64,000 nucleotides of DNA from Chryseobacterium mucoviscidosis (GTDB taxonomy: Bacteria > Bacteroidota > Bacteroidia > Flavobacteriales > Weeksellaceae), in the NCBI RefSeq assembly GCF_002177115.1, contig NZ_MVAG01000081.1, positions 1 through 64,000 on the forward strand, given 5' to 3'. Position 1 is the first letter of the stretch; each line of letters opens with the position of its first letter. This document shows positions 59,055 to 64,000 of this stretch, in pieces. Both the position numbers and the translations under genes were made by a program. The notes under the pieces were generated by a model. It searched no databases. It had not been told where the DNA came from and saw nothing but the letters and a program-made list of their open reading frames with translations.

Positions 59055-62000
59055 TTAACGATTCTTAATTAATAACCATCCGGAGTATGAAACCGGTAAT
59101 TTTGTGTCAGGTTCATTCCATTTTAATAAATACCAGTATGTGCCTGTTGATAAGGGTCTACCGTTAATTTTTCCGTCCCAGGTATAATTTTTATCAGATG
59201 ATCTGTATACGGGAGCTCCGTAACGATCTACGACTTCGATTGAAACATTTTGTTTAATTCTTAAGTCGGAATAATCCAGTACGTCGTTAAGTCCGTCTCC
59301 GTTCGGCGTAATCGCATTGATAAGATTTAACACTAAAAATTCTTTAATAACCGGCGAGCATCCGTCTTTACTTAAAACATAAACAGTATGCATTCCTCTG
59401 GAAAGACCTGTAAAAATATTAGATGTCTGATAGTCTATTCCGTTTAATGAATATTGATATGGAGGAGTTCCTCCGGTAACGGTAATGGTAGCATTATATC
59501 CGGAAACTTCAATTTTAGAAATAACAGGAGATTCAGCAGTTGTAATCTTCACATACTGTCTGTACACGCATCCGTTAAATCCAAGATCTACATAATAATT
59601 TCCCGCTCCCGCAATGATAGATTGTGTAGTGGCTCCGGTACTCCAGGAATAGGAAGTAAATCCTGCACCTGCATCTAATGTTGTTGTATCGTTAAGACAT
59701 ACTACTTTGTCGGCAAGTCGGGTAGATTTTTTTGGTGTTTTTAAATTAATTGTTAAAACGCCGGTACTCGGACATTCTGTAGCGGAAGTAAATCTGATGT
59801 AGAAGGTATTGCTAAGAGCAGAAATATTCTGGTTCGGTGAAATCGCATTAGTTCCCGCCTGTGCATTAGCCAGCGTAGAGTAGAATGTAAGACTTACTCC
59901 TGCATTCGTTGTGAAAAGATTTTTATAATCATTTAAATTTACCGTTTCAGAGCCGCTGATATCACTGTCGCAAACATCTGTTGCTGCATTTCCTGTAATT
60001 AAGGTAATTCTGTTTCCTATGGTAAAGTTAATCTGACCAAAGACAGCAGGACAGCTTCCGGTAAGCGCGTCTACTCTCACATAAACAGTTGTGTTGGCTG
60101 TATAGGTCCAGTTTGTAGGAAGTGTATTATTATTTCCTGCATTTGCATCTGCCTGAAGTAAATAATATCTTACATTGAAATTGGCAGAATTGGTTACAAT
60201 AACAGGAGTAATACTTGAGAAATTTACATTCACGATGCCATCAAAATTATCATCACAAAGCGTTGCATTATAATTACTCGTGTTGATGTTTGGAGATGGA
60301 GTAGTGGTTAAATTGATTTGTGCTACTTTTGTACATCCATACGATGATGTTACGTTTGCGTAAATCGTTCCGGTCGATCCCGAATAAGTTGTCGGTACTG
60401 CAATCGGAGTTCCTGTTAATGCTGCATTCGTGAAATACTGTACCGTAGTTCCCGAATCTGGTGTTACATTAGCCGTAGTTAAGTTAAACGTCCCGTTTCC
60501 GCTGATATCTGCACATGAAGTTAACGATGTATTTGTAGTCTGCAAAACATCTGTATTGATGATAATTTTAAAATATTCAAAACTTGCAGGGCTTCCGTTT
60601 CCTTCTATGTAATAAATGAAACTGTCCGTTGTATCTGCTGTAAGTCCTGTATTGGGTGTATAGGTAATTTGTCCTGTTGCAGAATTAACGGTTGCAGTTC
60701 CGGAAATGGGAGCTAAAATAATGCTTGTATTACCCGGAACAATAGCCTGTGTAGAATTTGTGAATACAGGTGTAATTACTTTTGTATTGCATGACCCTAT
60801 ATTATACGTTGTCGTTGTGATCGGAGGACATAATGTATAGGAATAGACATCAGTAAGCAAAGAACCACAATTGTTTTTAGAAACCATACAGGTATAGTTT
60901 CCTGCACCGTATAATTCAGGATTGATGGAATATGAAGTGGCTCCCGGAATAGGATTTCCATTCAGATACCATTGATAATTATCGTACGTGTTATCTACCT
61001 GAAGCAAAATTCCGAGATAGCAATCTCCGGTTTTTGAAATTACAGGTACAGAAGAAAACCCTGCAAAATAACCTCCGTAACCTACTGCGCCGCTTCCTGC
61101 TGCAATTCCTGCGGTTACGGATTTTGTAGAATTTACGGTAACAGTTCCTGTGATATTAGGAACAGTGTAGGTAACCCAGTTAGGATTTCCGTTCACAGGG
61201 TAAGGTCCGTTAGCTGTAGCAATCGGATTTCCGTTTAAAGTTACGGTTGCTCCGGTCTGGGTGATAATATTGAGGCGGGTATTAAAAGTCTGACTTCCGA
61301 TTTGATTGATAAATCCTATTTCGTCTACCTTATTAGGCATGAAACAACTTAGCGGCGGAATAAAATTCATTCCTCCGGTAGCGTATTCATTTCCTCCGGT
61401 TGTAGAAGAAACTCCTGCTAATAACTGATAAACATAGATGTTATTATTGGCAGAAATGCTCATGTTATAATTATCTCCGGTTCCATGCTGTATATAATTA
61501 TTACTCGGAACCATATAATATTGTCCTTCGTTTAAAGTGATTCCTGTAGCAATGCCGTTAATTGTAATTTGAGTGTTGTTTTGTGTGGCTACAATCAGGG
61601 CAGTTTCCATTTCGGAAACTACGGTTCCGTTTCCTTTTACCACAACAAATTCTTTTCCCAGTCTGTCTGTAGGAGCTGCCTGATCCATAAGGATATCGTT
61701 GTTGGTGAAATTTAAATTGGTATAAATTCCGTTAAAATTTCCGTTGGTTACAGAAATTGGTTTTGAAGATTGAATTTTCGCCCCGATTAACCCATCAAGA
61801 TTCACAGCAGAATCTGTACTTAAAGCATCTACGATATAGGATTCTCCTTTATTTAAGGTAAATGTTTTTGTAGGGCTTGAGGAGCCATCTGAGAAAACAA
61901 CATTCGGATTATATCCTGATATCACAACCGAAGTATTGTCTTCCGTAGCAGTAACCCCTATGGTAGAGTTTACATAAGTTGCAGCACCTGTTATTGGTGC

Positions 62001-62414
62001 CATTCCTACGTAGAACGTTTTTCCTAATCCGGCTAAACCTTTAGAGGTAATAATTTCAGCATGACTTGGAACCGAAAATCTGTAATTGGCGAAGAATTTT
62101 TTTGTTCCTTTCAGGTAAACTCCCATTGAATTCGGGCTAAATAAATCCGATGGATTAGTAGTGATTAAAAAACTGTTTGGAATACTTACCTGAGCGGGAT
62201 TTCCTTTACTAACCTGCACTGTTGTATAGAGAGCATTGCTATTATAAATCTGTACACTAAAAGGAGTGGTTTCATTGGTGGATAAATATAAATATCCCTG
62301 AAGATTCCCTGTGCCAGACTTTGAAGCCATTGGAGCGAACCAATGATCAGTATCAAGCTGCGCATTGAATAATAAACAAAGAAATGTACAAATGGTTAGT
62401 AAAAGTTTTTTCAT
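59055..62414 (-). CDS. Giant T9SS type B adhesin with IgGFc-binding-like N-terminus (subfamily A)
   Basis: This 1119-residue protein has a signal peptide (MKKLLLTICTFLCLLFNAQ). Its IgGFc-binding-like region (DTDHWFAPMASKSG) is closer to 46180-49581 than to the B copies. An Ig-like domain (YDNYQWYLNGNPIPGATS), three stalk modules and the type B sorting domain (ITPNGDGLND, VDRYGAPVYRS) follow. ATG at 62414 is used; the in-frame TTG at 62435 lies in a -7 box. The C-terminal third is closely related to the partial gene at 62610-64000. Confidence 0.92.
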   Translation of the reverse strand: MKKLLLTICTFLCLLFNAQLDTDHWFAPMASKSGTGNLQGYLYLSTNETTPFSVQIYNSNALYTTVQVSKGNPAQVSIPNSFLITTNPSDLFSPNSMGVYLKGTKKFFANYRFSVPSHAEIITSKGLAGLGKTFYVGMAPITGAATYVNSTIGVTATEDNTSVVISGYNPNVVFSDGSSSPTKTFTLNKGESYIVDALSTDSAVNLDGLIGAKIQSSKPISVTNGNFNGIYTNLNFTNNDILMDQAAPTDRLGKEFVVVKGNGTVVSEMETALIVATQNNTQITINGIATGITLNEGQYYMVPSNNYIQHGTGDNYNMSISANNNIYVYQLLAGVSSTTGGNEYATGGMNFIPPLSCFMPNKVDEIGFINQIGSQTFNTRLNIITQTGATVTLNGNPIATANGPYPVNGNPNWVTYTVPNITGTVTVNSTKSVTAGIAAGSGAVGYGGYFAGFSSVPVISKTGDCYLGILLQVDNTYDNYQWYLNGNPIPGATSYSINPELYGAGNYTCMVSKNNCGSLLTDVYSYTLCPPITTTTYNIGSCNTKVITPVFTNSTQAIVPGNTSIILAPISGTATVNSATGQITYTPNTGLTADTTDSFIYYIEGNGSPASFEYFKIIINTDVLQTTNTSLTSCADISGNGTFNLTTANVTPDSGTTVQYFTNAALTGTPIAVPTTYSGSTGTIYANVTSSYGCTKVAQINLTTTPSPNINTSNYNATLCDDNFDGIVNVNFSSITPVIVTNSANFNVRYYLLQADANAGNNNTLPTNWTYTANTTVYVRVDALTGSCPAVFGQINFTIGNRITLITGNAATDVCDSDISGSETVNLNDYKNLFTTNAGVSLTFYSTLANAQAGTNAISPNQNISALSNTFYIRFTSATECPSTGVLTINLKTPKKSTRLADKVVCLNDTTTLDAGAGFTSYSWSTGATTQSIIAGAGNYYVDLGFNGCVYRQYVKITTAESPVISKIEVSGYNATITVTGGTPPYQYSLNGIDYQTSNIFTGLSRGMHTVYVLSKDGCSPVIKEFLVLNLINAITPNGDGLNDVLDYSDLRIKQNVSIEVVDRYGAPVYRSSDKNYTWDGKINGRPLSTGTYWYLLKWNEPDTKLPVSYSGWLLIKNR

Positions 62415-62432
62415 ATTTCTCAATAAGGGATG

Positions 62433-62440
62433 CAAATGTA
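62433..62440 (-). promoter_or_regulatory. -7 promoter box for the 59055-62414 adhesin gene
   Basis: The minus strand reads TACATTTG, matching TAnnTTTG, 18 bp before the ATG at 62414. The in-frame TTG at 62435 lies inside this box. Confidence 0.55.
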
Positions 62441-62552
62441 AGTATTAAAAGTCAATTTTTTACATAAAATTTAATTAGTAATTTCTATAATTATGAATAT
62501 TGTTGAATATTTAATATTTTTTTAATAATTGAGAATATATTGTAATGTTAAT

Positions 62553-62587
62553 AAAAAATCCTGATGAATTAAAATCATCAGGATTAA
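62553..62587 (-). terminator. Terminator after the partial adhesin gene
   Basis: The minus strand reads AATCCTGATGA, short loop, TCATCAGGATT and six T's, 22 bp past the stop. Confidence 0.88.
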
Positions 62588-62609
62588 TATTTTTTGGTGA
62601 ATTAAAAAG

Positions 62610-64000
62610 TTATTCTCTGTTTTTTATTAAAATCCATCCGGAGTAGGAAACCGGAAGTTTTGTATCAGGTTCAATCCATTTTAAAATATACCAGTAAGTT
62701 CCCGTTGGAAGAGGTCGCCCTCCTGATTTTCCGTCCCACATATAATTTTTATCTGTAGATTTATAGACAGCAGCTCCATATCTGTCTGAAATTTCAATAG
62801 ACACGTTTTGTTTTATTTTCAGATCAGAATAATTGAGAACATCATTGATGCCGTCTCCGTTCGGGGTAATTGCATTGATAATATTTACAATTAAAAACTC
62901 CTTAACTACAGGTGAACAGCCATCTTTTCCAAGTACATAAACGGTATGAATTCCTCTTGAAAGACCGATAAATGTGTTGGAGGTCTGATAATCAATTCCG
63001 TTTAATGAGTATTGATAAGGAGGAGTTCCGCCTGTAACATTTACTGTTGCATTAGAAGCCGTTACGTTGATGCTGGTGATTGTCGGAGCTTGCGAAGTCA
63101 TCACATTTACATACTGACGGTAAACACATCCGTTAAAACCTAAATCTACATAATACGTTCCCGCACCGGCAAGAATGGTCTGAGTAGTTGCTCCTGTACT
63201 CCAAGTATAAGAACTGAATTCCACACCCGGATCCAATACCACTTTTTCTGTGGAACAAACCACTTTGTCAGTAAGCTGACTGGATTTTTTAGGCGATTTA
63301 AGCGTTACATTAATAACTCCTGTATTCGGACATTCAGTTCCGCTTACAAATCTTACATAGAACGTTTTTGGCGAAGTAATCGTCTGATTTGCAGGAATTG
63401 TGTTAGTGCCATTTTGAGCATCCGCTAAAGTAGTATGGAAAGTTAAAGTAACGGCAGGATTACTGGTAAATAAATTTTTATAGTCATTAAGATTTACGTT
63501 TTCAGATCCGTTAAGATCATTATCGCAAACATCCATATTCACGACGTTGGTAAGCAATGTGATCTTATTTCCGATTTTAAAATTAATCTGTCCGAAAGCC
63601 GGAGGACAACTTCCTCCCGCTGTATCTACTCTTACATAAACGGTTGTATTTGTTGTATACGTCCAGTTTACAGGCAGAGTGTTGCTATTTCCGGCATTTG
63701 CATCTGTCTGATTCAAATAATATCTTACCGTAAAATTCGCAGCATTGGTAACAATCTGAGGGGTTACGGTTGAAAAATTCACGTTAACGATACCGTCAAA
63801 ATTATCATCACAAAGACTCGCATTATAATTTGCGGTGTTAATATTAGGCGATGGAGTGGTTGTTAAAGTAATCTGTGCCTGTCTGGAACATCCATTCGCA
63901 GAAGTAATGTTTGCATAAATAATTCCCGCCGATCCTGAATAATTCGCAGGGTTTGTAATCTGTCCGGTTAAATTAGAATTGGTAAAATAAGTTATCGTAG
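62610..64000 (-). CDS. Giant T9SS type B adhesin (subfamily A), 5' end outside the window
   Basis: The frame is open to the window edge, so the gene is partial and lacks its signal peptide and IgGFc-binding-like region. At least 463 residues are present. They hold a partial and two complete stalk modules (NFDGIVNVNFSTVTPQIVT, NDLNGSENVNLNDY), a TLDAGPGF-like block here changed to VLDPGVEF, and the type B sorting domain (ITPNGDGIND, SDRYGAAVYKS, WDGKSGG). A GTG at 63782 could be read as a start, but the protein continues unbroken upstream of it. It is the sixth member of the array. Confidence 0.88.
   Translation of the reverse strand, partial: TITYFTNSNLTGQITNPANYSGSAGIIYANITSANGCSRQAQITLTTTPSPNINTANYNASLCDDNFDGIVNVNFSTVTPQIVTNAANFTVRYYLNQTDANAGNSNTLPVNWTYTTNTTVYVRVDTAGGSCPPAFGQINFKIGNKITLLTNVVNMDVCDNDLNGSENVNLNDYKNLFTSNPAVTLTFHTTLADAQNGTNTIPANQTITSPKTFYVRFVSGTECPNTGVINVTLKSPKKSSQLTDKVVCSTEKVVLDPGVEFSSYTWSTGATTQTILAGAGTYYVDLGFNGCVYRQYVNVMTSQAPTITSINVTASNATVNVTGGTPPYQYSLNGIDYQTSNTFIGLSRGIHTVYVLGKDGCSPVVKEFLIVNIINAITPNGDGINDVLNYSDLKIKQNVSIEISDRYGAAVYKSTDKNYMWDGKSGGRPLPTGTYWYILKWIEPDTKLPVSYSGWILIKNRE

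Noticed and set aside
62610..63782. A complete 390-residue gene starting at GTG 63782
   Set aside because: The frame stays open and clearly homologous to the neighbouring adhesin up to the window edge, so the GTG is internal and the gene is partial.
46180..64000. Frameshifted or pseudogene copies in the adhesin array
   Set aside because: All five complete copies have intact frames from signal peptide to sorting domain, and the sixth is open to the window edge.

Overview
The window comes from a low-GC member of the Flavobacteriia, most likely Chryseobacterium or a close relative. The evidence is the Bacteroidetes promoter signature (-7 box TAnnTTTG) in front of many genes, type IX secretion (T9SS) C-terminal sorting domains of both type A and type B, a type B ribosomal protein L31, an alternative Bacteroidetes GlmU-like enzyme, DUF4407, DUF3667 and DUF4252 proteins, and GG-leader peptides of the kind common in Chryseobacterium. 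No phage genome, insertion sequence, CRISPR array or tRNA gene was seen.

Layout. 1-72: the 3' end of a 5S rRNA gene and the rRNA operon terminator. 75-440: gene-free, with degenerate repeats and a structured flavobacterial intergenic element. 441-5701: a minus-strand cluster laid out like a chaperone-usher pilus operon (major subunit, PapD-like chaperone, usher-like outer-membrane barrel, second subunit, divergent last subunit). 5938-12166: Omp85-type outer-membrane protein, SDR oxidoreductase, AT-rich membrane protein, aroA, MazG-like pyrophosphohydrolase, small membrane protein and a beta-helix lipoprotein, all minus. 12349-18611, plus strand: rpmE2, GlmU-like protein, an ECF sigma factor with its probable anti-sigma partner and two DUF4252-type exported proteins, then guaB. 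18741-34515: a mixture of small and exported proteins, including a GG-leader peptide, an exported tail-collar protein next to a T9SS substrate, DUF4407, ruvC, a 2H phosphoesterase, a PadR regulator with two membrane proteins, a serine hydrolase, a beta-helix protein paired with a T9SS protein, a Dph6-like ATPase, a C1q-like protein, a polysaccharide deacetylase and a DUF2135-TPR protein. 34645-37992: the fused B12-dependent acyl-CoA mutase icmF. 40003-41819: rplM-rpsI-rpsB. 41888-46016: a second GG-leader peptide of 54 residues, three small exported proteins, trmB and a carboxypeptidase-regulatory-like protein.

46180-64000: six tandem minus-strand genes (the last cut by the window edge) encode very large secreted proteins. 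The five complete ones have a signal peptide, an IgGFc-binding-like N-terminal region, a variable number of stalk modules and a T9SS type B (gliding-motility) C-terminal domain. Five of the six starts lie in the window and each has its own -7 box; most copies also have a terminator. They form two subfamilies in the order A-B-B-B-A-A. The middle B copies are mosaics of each other, so this is an actively recombining surface-adhesin array.

The two best candidates for poorly described systems are the chaperone-usher-like cluster at 441-5701 and the recombining adhesin array at 46180-64000. Several start codons were moved downstream because the most upstream possible start (a TTG) lies inside a promoter -7 box. 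All family names come from reading motifs and gene order. No database search was run.
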